DNA of 64,000 nucleotides, taken from contig NZ_JADWYI010000001.1 of assembly GCF_016904885.1 (NCBI RefSeq), positions 2,976,001-3,040,000 on the forward strand, given 5' to 3'. The position numbers and the translations under genes are program-made. Numbering within the stretch: the stretch's first letter is position 1; the number at the start of each line of letters is the position of its first letter. This DNA is from Archangium primigenium (lineage in GTDB: Bacteria > Myxococcota > Myxococcia > Myxococcales > Myxococcaceae). Below the pieces are notes generated by a model. That model did not search any database and was not told the origin of the DNA. It saw only the letters and a program-made list of their open reading frames with translations. Below, piece by piece: positions 8,361-16,826 of the stretch.

Positions 8361-8935
8361 CGGAGCCGCTGAATTCGGACGCCGGGTCACCCCCACCGGC
8401 GCGGCATGGGTGGAGCAAGGTGGTGCTGGTGGTGACGGCGCTGCTGGGCCTGGCGGGGCTGTCCTACCTGGGCGTCCAGCAGGCGCTCCGGGCCCGGCTG
8501 GCCTCCAACGGGACCGTGGCCCCCGCGGTGAAGATGCAGCGCTATGAGAAGGGCACCCTGTCGCTCGCGGACCTCGAGGGCAAGGTGGTGATGCTGGACT
8601 TCTGGGCGACCTGGTGCGCCCCGTGCCAGGCCGAGATGCCCTCCCTGGTCAAGCTGGCCAAGGAGTACGAGAGCAAGGGCCTCGTGTTCGTGGCGGCCAG
8701 CCGGGACGACATGCCGGACGCGCCCCTGTTCGTGCAGGAGTTCATCCTGAGCCGCATGCCGGACCTGGCGCCCTACGTGGTGTTCGCCCCGGACGAGATC
8801 GCCGCCACCTTCCAGGTCACGGCCCTGCCGACGCTCTACTTCCTCGACCGCCGCGGACAGGTCGTGGACGCCCAGCGCGGCATGTTGTCCGAATCAGAGC
8901 TGCGCCAGCGCATCGAGCGCGCTCTCCAGCACTGA
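8357..8935 (+). CDS. TlpA/ResA-like membrane-anchored thioredoxin
   Basis: A 192-residue thioredoxin-fold protein with an N-terminal membrane anchor (residues ~22-40). The redox site W-C-A-P-C has Cys87 and Cys90, preceded by D-F-W-A-T. The cis-proline loop is A-L-P-T-L-Y near residue 156. Such proteins reduce or isomerise periplasmic disulfides, for example during cytochrome c maturation. The ATG overlaps the stop of the CFI-box gene, so the two are translationally coupled. The partner has both a zinc ribbon and a CFI-box cysteine, which makes a redox relationship conceivable but unproven. A repetitive GC-rich block starts ~130 bp after the stop. Confidence 0.88.
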   Translation: MTEPLNSDAGSPPPARHGWSKVVLVVTALLGLAGLSYLGVQQALRARLASNGTVAPAVKMQRYEKGTLSLADLEGKVVMLDFWATWCAPCQAEMPSLVKLAKEYESKGLVFVAASRDDMPDAPLFVQEFILSRMPDLAPYVVFAPDEIAATFQVTALPTLYFLDRRGQVVDAQRGMLSESELRQRIERALQH

Positions 8936-9065
8936 GCAGGGTAGGCACACCGGTCTTCGCGGCTGAACTCACCTGCGAAGACCGGCTCCCCAACCCCGTC
9001 CCCCAACTCCCCTTGAGCCGTATCGTCGAAGGGCTCTCGCCCCGCGCGATGGTCGTCCTCATTGC

Positions 9066-9372
9066 TGCGCCCCGCGTACCGCCCCGTACTGCCCAACCGA
9101 CCCGCCCATACTGCCCCGTACTGCCCGACCGACCCGCCCGTACCGCCCAACCAACCCGCCCGTACTGCCCGACCGACCCGCCCGTACCGCCCGACCGACC
9201 CGCCCGTACTGCCCAACCGACCCGCCCGTACTGCCCCGTACTGCCCGACCGACCCGCCCGTACCGCCCCGTACCGCCCGACCGCCCGACCGACCCGCCCG
9301 TACCGCCCGCCCAACCCGACCGACCCGCCCGTACTGCCCCGTACCGCCCGCCCGTACCGCCCCGACCGACCC
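9066..9372. repeat. ~22-bp GC-rich tandem repeat array
   Basis: About 300 bp are built from imperfect copies of a 22-bp unit whose halves are CGTACTGCCC and GACCGACCCGCC (variants with AACCGA and CGTACCGCCC), interspersed with truncated 10-12-bp half units. Because 22 is not a multiple of 3 and the unit has no stop, long spurious open frames appear on both strands. The array fills most of the 658-bp gap (8936-9593) between the thioredoxin gene and the next lipoprotein gene. I see no gene in the rest of that gap. Confidence 0.88.
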
Positions 9373-9593
9373 ACTCCGAACTTCGCGTCGACCCCTGTCG
9401 ACCGCGAGGATGGCTATAGCATTCGCCGTGCCGGAGGCCTGGCGCGCCCCCGTCCTCGTGATTTCAAGGGGATGGCGGAACAGGAGCCCCTGGGGTGGGC
9501 CTCCGGGACGTCCCCCCTCCAGAAAAAAGTGCTGTGGGATGGACGGGGGCCTGCACTCTTGGGGGGATTGGCCAATGTGGCAGGCTCTGCGCC

Positions 9594-10058
9594 ATGAACC
9601 GTTCCGCTCTCACCCTGTGGCTGTTCGTGTCGTGCGCCGTGGCGTGTTCCCGCCAGGTGGAGTCCTCCGCGTTGGCGCTCCGGTACGAGCCGCCCTCGGG
9701 CATGCGCCTGCTCTCGGAGGACGCCGGCGTGCCCGCGGAAGCCCGCTTCGAGGGCGGACTGCGGGTGCGCTCGGTGCCGGGCGCGCCGTTGCGCCTCGAC
9801 GCACCTCCCGCCGAGGTCCTCCAGGCGGCCGGCCTCCAGGAGGACGGCTACCAATCCCTCACCGCCACCCAGGGCACGCTGTCCGCGGGGCCCGTGGCCC
9901 GCCATGAGTTCCGGCGGGGCCCGTCGCGGATGCTGCTCTACATGGTGCCCCGCGAGGACCGCTGCGTGTTCGTCATCTACGCCGCGTCCGAGCAGGACTA
10001 CGGGCGGGGACTGGCCCGGGTCGAGCGCTCGCTGTCCACGCTCGCCTTCACCCGCTGA
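9594..10058 (+). CDS. small lipoprotein of unknown function
   Basis: A 154-residue protein with a short signal sequence ending V-A-C-S, giving a lipobox with Cys18. The mature part is a mixed alpha/beta domain with no motif I recognise. It ends with A-S-E-Q-D-Y-G-R-G-L-A-R-V-E-R-S-L-S-T-L, a pattern seen at the end of many PsbP/DUF1795-like small lipoproteins, but that likeness is weak. The ATG at 9594 is chosen because it places the lipobox correctly. It is convergent with the OmpA-family gene, separated by 15 bp and a hairpin that spans both stop codons. Confidence 0.75.
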   Translation: MNRSALTLWLFVSCAVACSRQVESSALALRYEPPSGMRLLSEDAGVPAEARFEGGLRVRSVPGAPLRLDAPPAEVLQAAGLQEDGYQSLTATQGTLSAGPVARHEFRRGPSRMLLYMVPREDRCVFVIYAASEQDYGRGLARVERSLSTLAFTR

Positions 10059-10075
10059 GCCCCCGCCCGGGGCTC
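10057..10075. terminator. hairpin across two convergent stop codons
   Basis: GAGCCCC and GGGGCTC form a perfect 7-bp stem with a 5-nt loop. The stem overlaps the TGA of the lipoprotein gene and reaches the stop of the convergent OmpA-family gene. It may act as a bidirectional terminator; there is no T-run. Confidence 0.5.
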
Positions 10076-11852
10076 ACTTCGCCTCGGGCTTCTTCTCCTG
10101 GGGGACGATGCGCGGCGCGGTCTGCACCTCGGACTTGATGAGGCGGAACTCGACGCGGCGGTTCTTCGCGCGTCCGAGCGGCGTGGTGTTGGTGGCGATG
10201 GGCCGCATCTCGCCGAAGCCCTTGGCGCGCAGGCGCGAGGCGTCGATCCCCTTGGACACGAGGTAGTCCATGACGGACTGGGCGCGCCGCTGCGAGAGGC
10301 TCAGGTTGAGCGAGTCCGAGCCGATGTCATCCGTGTGGCCCTCGATGAGCACGGGGCCGAGCTCCGGGTTGCGGTCGAGCACCGTGGCCACCTCGTCGAG
10401 CAGCTTGAGCGACTGCTTCTGGATGGTGGCCGAGCCCGTCTCGAAGAGGATGTTGCCCTTGATGCGGATGCGATCCGACTCGATGACCACCAGGGGCGGG
10501 TTGTCGATGGGGCAGCCGTCGTTCTCGGGCGGACCGGACTCGTCGGGGCACTTGTCCACGTTGTCGGGGACCTCGTCGCCGTCCGTGTCGGGGCAGCCGT
10601 CGTAGCCCTTGGGACCGGGCTTGGTGGGGCACTGATCGATGCCGTCGGGCACGCCATCGCCGTCCGTGTCCAGGCAGCCCTGGTGGGCCGCGACGCCGGC
10701 GGTGTTGGGGCACAGATCCTCGCCGTCGCTGATGCCATCGCCGTCGTTGTCGGGATCCGGGCAGCCGTCCTCGTCCTGGAAGCCGTCCTTGTCCTCGGGC
10801 TCGTTCGGGCACCGGTCGCGCGAGTCGGGCACGCCGTCGCCATCCGAGTCGAGGAAGGGGGCCTCGTAGCGCACGGAGAAGAGGACGCGCACGTCCTCGC
10901 GCCCGTAGCCGCTGCCAATCGTGACGCCCCGGCCCACGGCCAGCTCCACGCCCCAGGGGCCGTACACCCGGGCCCGCGCGCCGCCGAGCACCTCCCAGGG
11001 CGTCTTGAGCGAGTCGGCCTGGCGGAAGTTGAAGGGGGCGGAGGCGGGCGTGGCCAGGTGCGTCTCGAGCATCGCCTGCACGTCGGTGAGGGGGCCCACG
11101 TCGGGCAGGTCCACGACGGCGCCCGCGCCGAACGTCACCTCATGGCCCACGTAGAGGTTGAGGTACTGGCCGGGCCGGGGCCGCAGGCGCATGCCCACGT
11201 TGCCAATGAGCCGCACGGGCCCGAAGGCGCGCTCCACGGCGAGCCGGGGCGCCACGAGCACGCCGCGCTCGCCGAGGAAGCTCTGGCCGTCACCGGTGGG
11301 CAGCCGCACCTCGGTGGTGAGGGCGAGGCCCACGGGGAAGTCCTCGGGCAGCAAGAGGAAGAAGCGCGGGAGCACCCGCACGTCGCCCAGGCCCCAGCGG
11401 CGCACGCCCGCCGCGCCCGGGAAGTCCGGGGCGTTGAGCGTGTCGCGCAGCAGCTGGAAGTTGTCCCCCTGCACGAGCGTGAAGGGCAGATCCGCGGCGA
11501 CTTCCAGCCGGCGGTGCAGCTGCCAGGCGAAGAGCGCGTGGGCATCGAGCCGGTAGGGCAGCAGGTTGCCCAGCTTCTCGTCGCCCAGCCGCAGCGCGAG
11601 CACGCCGTGGTTGTAGTCGAACAGCAGCGCGCCCCGGAGGCTGTCGGCGTACTCGGGCGAGGCGCCTTCCAGGGCGATACCGCTCTTGTGCGCGGGCGTG
11701 GCCTTGAGCGGAACGGCGTCGAAGCCGCGCACGAAGGGATCTTGCTGCGCCCGCGCGGAGACGCCCACCAGCACGAGGAACACCACCGCGAGTCGAATGA
11801 CCGTGCGTCGCAAGGACCGCTCCCGGGCAAAGGGGCCCGGAAATCCGGGCAT
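10074..11852 (-). CDS. outer-membrane OmpA-family protein with thrombospondin type-3 repeats
   Basis: A 592-residue protein. The N-terminus has a signal peptide ([12 protein letters not shown]). The start may be the ATG at 11852 or a downstream TTG just before R-R-T-V-I-R, which would give a more usual short n-region. Residues ~40-330 form a beta-rich domain likely to be a membrane barrel. About residues 335-455 hold calcium-binding thrombospondin type-3 repeats (D-x-D-G-D-G-x-x-D and D-x-C-P). The C-terminal ~110 residues are an OmpA peptidoglycan-binding domain ([11 protein letters not shown]-x-R-R-A-Q-S-V). It probably ties the outer membrane to the wall. Confidence 0.93.
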   Translation of the reverse strand: MPGFPGPFARERSLRRTVIRLAVVFLVLVGVSARAQQDPFVRGFDAVPLKATPAHKSGIALEGASPEYADSLRGALLFDYNHGVLALRLGDEKLGNLLPYRLDAHALFAWQLHRRLEVAADLPFTLVQGDNFQLLRDTLNAPDFPGAAGVRRWGLGDVRVLPRFFLLLPEDFPVGLALTTEVRLPTGDGQSFLGERGVLVAPRLAVERAFGPVRLIGNVGMRLRPRPGQYLNLYVGHEVTFGAGAVVDLPDVGPLTDVQAMLETHLATPASAPFNFRQADSLKTPWEVLGGARARVYGPWGVELAVGRGVTIGSGYGREDVRVLFSVRYEAPFLDSDGDGVPDSRDRCPNEPEDKDGFQDEDGCPDPDNDGDGISDGEDLCPNTAGVAAHQGCLDTDGDGVPDGIDQCPTKPGPKGYDGCPDTDGDEVPDNVDKCPDESGPPENDGCPIDNPPLVVIESDRIRIKGNILFETGSATIQKQSLKLLDEVATVLDRNPELGPVLIEGHTDDIGSDSLNLSLSQRRAQSVMDYLVSKGIDASRLRAKGFGEMRPIATNTTPLGRAKNRRVEFRLIKSEVQTAPRIVPQEKKPEAK

Positions 11853-11933
11853 TGAACCCGACAGGCTCTACCACTGCCTCCCCGGGGGGAGGAAGAAAAC
11901 CCCCGGGGAAAGCGTCCTGGCTACAACGGGACG

Positions 11934-13544
11934 CTACTTCTCCATGAATGCGCGCGCGGGCACGATCCGGACGGCGTCGGGCCGCACGGGCAGTGGCAGC
12001 GCGCCCACGGCCTTGTCCTCTTCCAGGAGCGCGGGGGCCTTGGGCGAGGCGTAGGTGATGGTGGAGGGCGACGGCTCGCGCAGCTGCTTCGCGAGCCCCT
12101 CGGCGTCCTCGGTGACGAAGGCGAAGTTGAGGGCCTCGGGCCGGAGCTGGCGCTTCACCGCGGCATGCACGGACTCGGGCGTCATCTTCGCGAGCGCGGC
12201 GCGGTACTGCTCCAGGTAGTCCGGCGTGCCGTAGAACAGCGAGTCGATGGCGTAGCCCAGCCGCCGCTGATCCGTCTGCTCCCACAGGCGCGTGTAGCCC
12301 AGGAGGAAGTCGCGGCTCAGCCGGAACTGCTCGGCGGGAATGCCCTGCCGCACCATCCGATCGAGGAAGTAGACGGCCCCGCGCGTGGCGAACATCCCGT
12401 TGACGGGCACCACCGGGCGGATCCACACGGAGATGTCCTGCTGGGTGCGCGCCACGTTGGTGCGGTTGTAGGTGGTGCCGGAGTCCTGGATGAAGTGCTC
12501 GGCGTAGGCGTAATCGCCGTAGTTGAGGCCCCGCTTCTCGCGCAGCTCGTTGAAGAGCACGCCGCCGAGCTGCCGGTGCTCGCCGAGGTACGACAGGGCG
12601 AAGGAGACGGGGAAGAAGTCCGGATCGCCCCGGCGCAGGGGCGTGACGTAGCCGAGCGACACGCCCGTGGACAGCGTGGGCTTCTGCACGACCACGGCCC
12701 GGCCGCCCTGGGTGGACACGGGGGGCAGCTCCACCCGGGGGGCGCCCGTGGCGGGCAGCGCGGACAGGCGGGCGACGACGTCCTTCTGCAGCGCCTCGTC
12801 CACGCCGCCGGCCAGCCCGATGACGAGCCGATCCTGGGTGAAGACGCGCGCGGCGTGCGCCTTCACGTCCTCGAGCGTCAGCGACTCCAGGCCCTTCTCG
12901 GTGCCGCCCACGAAGTGGGCATAGGGGTGGCCCTCGAACAGGAGCGCGTCGAGCGCCACCTTGCCGAGCGTCTCGTCGTCCTCGGCGCGCAGCCCGTTGC
13001 GCAAATCACTCAGGGCGCGGGTGCGCAGCCGCTCGAACTCCTGGGGCGACCAGCGCGGGTGGAGCAGCACGTCGGTGAACAGCTCCAGGAAGGGCGGCAG
13101 GAAGTCCTTGTGGACACGGCCCGCGAAGACGGTGAACTCCTTGTCCGTGGAGGCGTTGAACTCGGCCGCCATGGGGAAGAGCGTCTCGAGCACCTGGGCG
13201 GAGGTGAGCTTCTGCGTGCCGCCCTCGGCGAGCACGGTGGCGGCGAGCGCGGTGAGGCCCTCCTTGCCCCGGGGGTCGTCCACCGAGCCCGTGTGGAAGA
13301 CGAGCCGGAAGCTCACCAGGGGGCTGGCGGGGTTGGCCTGGACCACGAGCCGGGCGGGCTCGGGCGTCCGCAGCGGCCGGGCGGGCACGGTGGCGGGGAC
13401 GGCGGGCGTCTCGGCGGCGGCCTGGGTGGGCGCGGGCGGCGGAGGCGGCGGCGCGGGCGGCGCCTCCGCGCGGGGCGTGGTGGCGCAGCCGCCGAGGCTC
13501 AGCGCGGCGAGGAGGACGAGGGAGGGAACACGGGGGGAGCGCAT
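11934..13544 (-). CDS. M16-family zinc-protease-like lipoprotein lacking the catalytic motif
   Basis: A 536-residue M16 (pitrilysin/insulinase-like) protein. It has a lipobox (L-G-G-C, Cys20) and a long Pro/Ala linker (residues ~25-60), then two M16 lobes. The catalytic H-x-x-E-H motif is absent; the corresponding helix reads T-A-L-A-A-T-V-L-A-E-G-G. The second lobe keeps the R-G-L-N-Y-G-D-Y-A-Y segment that provides the Arg/Tyr pair in M16B/C non-catalytic subunits. It is therefore likely the inactive partner of the active protease encoded just upstream. Its ATG overlaps the upstream stop by one base (TGATG), consistent with 1:1 coupled translation. Confidence 0.92.
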   Translation of the reverse strand: MRSPRVPSLVLLAALSLGGCATTPRAEAPPAPPPPPPAPTQAAAETPAVPATVPARPLRTPEPARLVVQANPASPLVSFRLVFHTGSVDDPRGKEGLTALAATVLAEGGTQKLTSAQVLETLFPMAAEFNASTDKEFTVFAGRVHKDFLPPFLELFTDVLLHPRWSPQEFERLRTRALSDLRNGLRAEDDETLGKVALDALLFEGHPYAHFVGGTEKGLESLTLEDVKAHAARVFTQDRLVIGLAGGVDEALQKDVVARLSALPATGAPRVELPPVSTQGGRAVVVQKPTLSTGVSLGYVTPLRRGDPDFFPVSFALSYLGEHRQLGGVLFNELREKRGLNYGDYAYAEHFIQDSGTTYNRTNVARTQQDISVWIRPVVPVNGMFATRGAVYFLDRMVRQGIPAEQFRLSRDFLLGYTRLWEQTDQRRLGYAIDSLFYGTPDYLEQYRAALAKMTPESVHAAVKRQLRPEALNFAFVTEDAEGLAKQLREPSPSTITYASPKAPALLEEDKAVGALPLPVRPDAVRIVPARAFMEK

Positions 13545-14914
13545 CACTTCTGGCCTCCGGCCGGGGCGGGCGTGAGGGTGAGCACGGTGCGGTTGGCGGC
13601 GGTGAGGTGGCGGCGGGCGAAGGTGACGAGGTCCGAGGGCTTCACCTCGGATACCTTCTGCAGGTGGCGGCCGAGCGCGTCGGGGGCGCCGTAGATGCCC
13701 GCGTACCAGGAGACCTGGAGCGCGACGTCCTTGGCGGTCTCCATGCCCATGAGCAGGCCGTAGCGGGTGTTGCTCTTGATGCTCTCCACGCGGGCGGCGT
13801 CCACCTTGCCGGTGACGAGCTCCTTCACGGCGGCGTTGAAGGCGGCGCGCACGGGGGCCAGGCTGGCCTCGTCGCTCAGGAGCGCCTCGACGCTGAAGAG
13901 GCTGGGGTCTCGGTGGAGCGAGGCGTCCGGGGTGAGCTCCTGGGCCTGCTGCTTGTCGAGCACCAGGGACTTGTAGAGGGGGCTGGTGGGGCCCACGAGG
14001 TAGCTGCCGAGCACCTCCTGGATGGCGGCGTTCGCGGTGTCGAGCTTCGCGGCCGGGGTGTGCCAGGCGTACACGAGCCGGGGCTGGGTGCTCTGGGGCC
14101 AGTCGACGTGCACGGAGCGCTCCTGGGTCTGCGAGGGCTCGGTGGGCACGGTGACGGAGCCGCTCTGGCGGTCCCACGGGCCGTAGTGCTCGCGCACGCT
14201 GGCCATCAGCGCGGCGTCATCGAAGTCCCCGACGATGACGAGCAGGACGTTGTCGGGCGTGTACCAGCGCTCGAAGAAGGTCCGGCTGTAGTCGTAGGCC
14301 TTGGGCATGGCCTTGATGTCGTCGTAGTAGCCGAGCGTGGTGTGCCCGTAGGGGTGCTTGGTGAAGGCGGTGCGGGCCACCTCCTCGGCCACCTTGAGGC
14401 CAGGGGAGGCCGCGTTCTTGTGGTACTCGCCGAGCACGGCGAGCGCCTCGGTCTGGAAGGACGGCTCGGAGTACTCGAGGTGGCGGAAGCGGTCGGCCTC
14501 GATCTCCACGAGCTTGCCGAGGCCCGCGGTGGGCCCGTACGAGTAGTAGACGGTGATGTCGTCGGTGGTGAAGGCGTTGTCGTCGAAGCCGTAGGTGGCG
14601 ATGACCTTCTCGCGCTCGCCCTCGGGGTGGTTCTTCGTGCCCTTGAACATCATGTGCTCGAAGAAGTGGGCGAAGCCCGTGCGGCCCGGCTCCACCTCGT
14701 TGCGCGAGCCCACGCGGACCACGGTCTGGTAGGCGATGAGGCCCGGCGAGTTGAAGGGCACGCGGATGACCGTGAGCCCGTTGGGCAGGCGGTCGACCTG
14801 CATGGGGTAGGGGAAGAAGGAGGCGGCGGCCGGCTCGGCGGCGGCCACGGGGAGGGCCACCCCCATCAGCAGGAGCAGGAGCGGGATGAAGCGATGTCGC
14901 ATGCGGGTCCTCAT
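13544..14914 (-). CDS. M16-family zinc metalloprotease, catalytic subunit
   Basis: A 456-residue exported peptidase. The signal peptide covers residues ~1-26 (A-L-P-V-A-A-A). The inverted zinc motif H-F-F-E-H is at residues 83-87, with a downstream E-I-E-A-D-R segment supplying the distal zinc-binding Glu. Two M16 lobes follow. M16 enzymes degrade peptides inside a closed chamber and often work as a catalytic/non-catalytic pair, and the downstream gene supplies the second member. A second ATG four codons in (M-R-H-R-F-I-P) is an equally good start. A 200-bp non-coding gap separates this gene from the divergent ssrA. Confidence 0.94.
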   Translation of the reverse strand: MRTRMRHRFIPLLLLLMGVALPVAAAEPAAASFFPYPMQVDRLPNGLTVIRVPFNSPGLIAYQTVVRVGSRNEVEPGRTGFAHFFEHMMFKGTKNHPEGEREKVIATYGFDDNAFTTDDITVYYSYGPTAGLGKLVEIEADRFRHLEYSEPSFQTEALAVLGEYHKNAASPGLKVAEEVARTAFTKHPYGHTTLGYYDDIKAMPKAYDYSRTFFERWYTPDNVLLVIVGDFDDAALMASVREHYGPWDRQSGSVTVPTEPSQTQERSVHVDWPQSTQPRLVYAWHTPAAKLDTANAAIQEVLGSYLVGPTSPLYKSLVLDKQQAQELTPDASLHRDPSLFSVEALLSDEASLAPVRAAFNAAVKELVTGKVDAARVESIKSNTRYGLLMGMETAKDVALQVSWYAGIYGAPDALGRHLQKVSEVKPSDLVTFARRHLTAANRTVLTLTPAPAGGQK

Positions 14915-15041
14915 GTCGCTGAAGCCCCCACCGGAGGGGGGCGCCCCGGAACCCTACAGCCTGGTTGCTATTCCCACGAACGGACGAGCGGGCGGGGGGT
15001 CCAGGACGTCACGAAGCCGCCACTCGGGGGTGTCAGGAGGA

Positions 15042-15069
15042 TTGACGTGCCGCCGTCAGCGGTTAAGGT
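15042..15069 (+). promoter_or_regulatory. candidate promoter of ssrA
   Basis: TTGACG (15042-15047) and TAAGGT (15064-15069) with a 16-bp spacer resemble a housekeeping promoter. Transcription would begin about 40 bp upstream of the mature tmRNA 5' end. The -35 is strong and the -10 is weak. Confidence 0.45.
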
Positions 15070-15117
15070 AGGTGGAGCAGCGAAGAGGTAGAGCAGTGGC
15101 CGTACGAAGTCACGACC

Positions 15118-15479
15118 GGGGGCGACCTGGTTTCGACGGGGGCATGGAAGTTCGAGACGCGTGCCGAGCATGTTGGTCGCTCGTAAAAACGCCCAACACA
15201 GACACAAAAGCCAACGACAACGTTGAGCTCGCGCTGGCTGCCTAACTAGGCGGTTCTTGGTGCGCGGTCCTCCTGCTCTCGGCCCGTGGGGTGGGGTAGG
15301 ACCGTCATAATGCGGGCTGGCCGTCGAGTGAGCCTGGGCGCTCGACGGTGAGATCTTCCAGGACCGGCTCACAGGATTCCGTCCGTGGAAGCCTGGGGGA
15401 CGTAATAAAGCGCGGACTACGCACGTAGGGTCGAAGAACGGAAGGCTTTCGGACGCGGGTTCGATTCCCGCCGCCTCCA
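15118..15479 (+). ncRNA. ssrA: transfer-messenger RNA
   Basis: tmRNA rescues stalled ribosomes. The 5' end GGGGGCG pairs with CGCCTCC at the 3' end to form the acceptor stem (with one G-U pair), and the tRNA-like 5' segment G-A-C-C-T-G-G-T-T-T-C-G-A-C is typical. The T-arm GCGGGTTCGATTCCCGC is at 15455-15471. The tag reading frame ends ANDNVELALAA then TAA (15210-15245); the exact resume codon is inferred. CCA is not fully encoded (the DNA reads CTCCACAC). The 3' 25 bp of the RNA also belong to the left copy of the island's flanking repeat, so the present 3' end was probably supplied by the incoming element. Confidence 0.95.
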
Positions 15480-15525
15480 CACGTAGAAGCCCAGCAACCT
15501 CACCGGGTCGCTGGGCTTTTTTTTG
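15455..15525 (+). repeat. left copy of ssrA 3'-end direct repeat (putative attL)
   Basis: 71 bp that recur at 24473-24543. The first 29 bp (15455-15483) are identical in both copies, and the rest, covering the terminator, differs at three positions. The 29-bp core spans the T-arm and 3' acceptor strand of tmRNA, a classic integration target of tyrosine-recombinase elements. Confidence 0.85.
15488..15524 (+). terminator. ssrA: ssrA terminator (left, element-derived copy)
   Basis: Rho-independent. AGCCCAGC and GCTGGGCT form the stem, followed by eight T residues. A longer 12-bp stem is spoiled by one A-C mismatch, unlike the right copy. Confidence 0.85.
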
Positions 15526-15629
15526 CCCTCGTTTTCGCATGTGCCCGCGGTGTGGGTCTGATCCGCTTTTGGGACTGGCCCGCTTTTGTGGACATACCTC
15601 GTAAGTCGGCTACACGGGAGGTAGTGTCC

Positions 15630-15941
15630 ATGGAACGAAGGAAGAGGCGCAGCTTCAACGAGGAGTTCAAGGCCGAGGCGGTCCGACTGGTGCGCGAGGG
15701 CGGCAAGAGCGTGCCTCAAGTGGCCAGGGACTTGGACCTGACGGATTCGGCCCTGCGCAACTGGGTGAGGCAGGCGGAGGTGGACGAGGGCAAGGGCCCG
15801 GCGGGCGCGCTCACCACGGCCGAGCGGGAGGAATTCGCACGGCTGCGCAAGGAGGTGCGCCAGCTGACGATGGAGCGTGACTTCCTAAAAAAAGCGGCGG
15901 CCTTCTTCGCGAAGGAGGGCTCGACGTGCAGTTCGAGCTGA
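15630..15941 (+). CDS. IS3-family transposase OrfA
   Basis: A 103-residue helix-turn-helix protein (M-E-R-R-K-R-R-S-F-N-E-E-F-K...), with the HTH around residues 25-50 and a leucine-zipper-like segment after (E-F-A-R-L-R-K-E-V-R-Q-L-T-M-E-R-D-F-L-K-K). It recognises the terminal repeats. Codon pair AAA-AAA at 15888-15893, preceded by A and followed by G, forms a slippery run. A -1 slip there joins the frame directly to OrfB without a stop, giving the OrfAB transposase. The ATG at 15630 matches the family N-terminus. Confidence 0.9.
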   Translation: MERRKRRSFNEEFKAEAVRLVREGGKSVPQVARDLDLTDSALRNWVRQAEVDEGKGPAGALTTAEREEFARLRKEVRQLTMERDFLKKAAAFFAKEGSTCSSS

Positions 15942-16801
15942 TGGACGCGCAGAAGGCCCACTTCCCCGTGAAGTTCATGAGCCAGCAGTTGGGGGTGTCG
16001 CGCTCGGGCTACTATGCGTGGCGAGGGCGCCCGGAGTCCGCGCGGCGGGCGTCGGACCGTGCACTGTCCGAGGAAGTCACCCGGGTGCACCACGCCAGTC
16101 GCCGCACGTACGGCAGCCCGCGAGTGCATGCGGAGCTGCGAGCCCGCGGCCAGCGGGTGAGCCGCAAGCGCGTGGTGCGGCTCATGCGCGAGCAGGGCCT
16201 GGCCGCACGCAGGCGGCGGCGCTACGTGGTCACCACGGACTCGCGCCACCACCAGCCCGTGGCGCCCAATGTGCTCGCGCGGGACTTCTCTCCGGCGCAA
16301 CCCAACACCACCTGGGCGACAGACATCACGTACGTCGGCACGCGCGGGGGATGGCTGTACCTGGCGGTGGTGCTCGACCTGTTTTCGCGCAGGGTGGTGG
16401 GCTGGTCCATGAGCAATGCCATCGATCGGCACCTGGTGCTGGCCGCCCTGGATATGGCGCTCGAGGGCCGTCAGCCCCCACGCGGGCTGGTGCACCACTC
16501 GGACCGGGGCAGTCAGTACGCCAGCGAGGACTACAGACGTGCCCTGGCGACACGGGGCATTGAGTGCAGCATGTCGCGCAAGGGCAATTGCTGGGACAAC
16601 GCCGTGGTGGAGAGTTTCTTCAGCACCCTGAAGCAAGAGCTCGTCTACACCACGGACTTCACCACGCGCGCGCAGGCCCGGCTGGCCCTCTTCGAGTACA
16701 TCGAGGCCTTCTACAACCGGCAGCGTCGCCACTCGACCCTGGGCTATGTCAGTCCTGTGGCTTTTGAGCTTGCGGCCTTACCGCAGAAGTTGGCAGCATA
16801 A
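15926..16801 (+). CDS. IS3-family transposase OrfB (DDE integrase domain)
   Basis: A 291-residue catalytic half with the retroviral-integrase fold. The acidic triad is complete: Asp133 (A-T-D-I-T-Y-V), Asp193 (H-S-D-R-G-S-Q-Y) and Glu229 (N-A-V-V-E-S-F), with 35 residues between the last two, i.e. DD35E. It is translated mainly as an OrfAB fusion by -1 frameshifting upstream at ~15887-15893. Its own GTG start at 15926 overlaps orfA. The frame is intact, so the element could be active. Confidence 0.94.
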   Translation: MQFELMDAQKAHFPVKFMSQQLGVSRSGYYAWRGRPESARRASDRALSEEVTRVHHASRRTYGSPRVHAELRARGQRVSRKRVVRLMREQGLAARRRRRYVVTTDSRHHQPVAPNVLARDFSPAQPNTTWATDITYVGTRGGWLYLAVVLDLFSRRVVGWSMSNAIDRHLVLAALDMALEGRQPPRGLVHHSDRGSQYASEDYRRALATRGIECSMSRKGNCWDNAVVESFFSTLKQELVYTTDFTTRAQARLALFEYIEAFYNRQRRHSTLGYVSPVAFELAALPQKLAA

Positions 16802-16826
16802 CCCCACTGTCCACGTCAGCGGGCCA

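Larger units (their letters stand above)
15576..16826 (+). mobile_element. IS3-family insertion sequence (1251 bp)
   Basis: Bounded by imperfect 19-bp terminal inverted repeats, TGGCCCGCTTTTGTGGACA at 15576-15594 and the complement of TGGCCCGCTGACGTGGACA at 16808-16826, with 16 of 19 matching and the 5'-TG...CA-3' ends of the family. It carries overlapping orfA and orfB with an A-run for -1 frameshifting. No target duplication is visible. Its right end abuts a truncated IS5 transposase. Confidence 0.85.

Noticed and set aside
8936-9593. A CRISPR array in the repeat block
   Set aside because: Units are directly adjacent and variable in length, with no unique spacers of regular size and no cas genes near.
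9062-9907. Long plus- and minus-strand open frames through the 22-bp repeat array
   Set aside because: They only exist because the repeat unit has no stop codon in any frame; translations are simple repeats that run into non-coding DNA or other genes out of frame.
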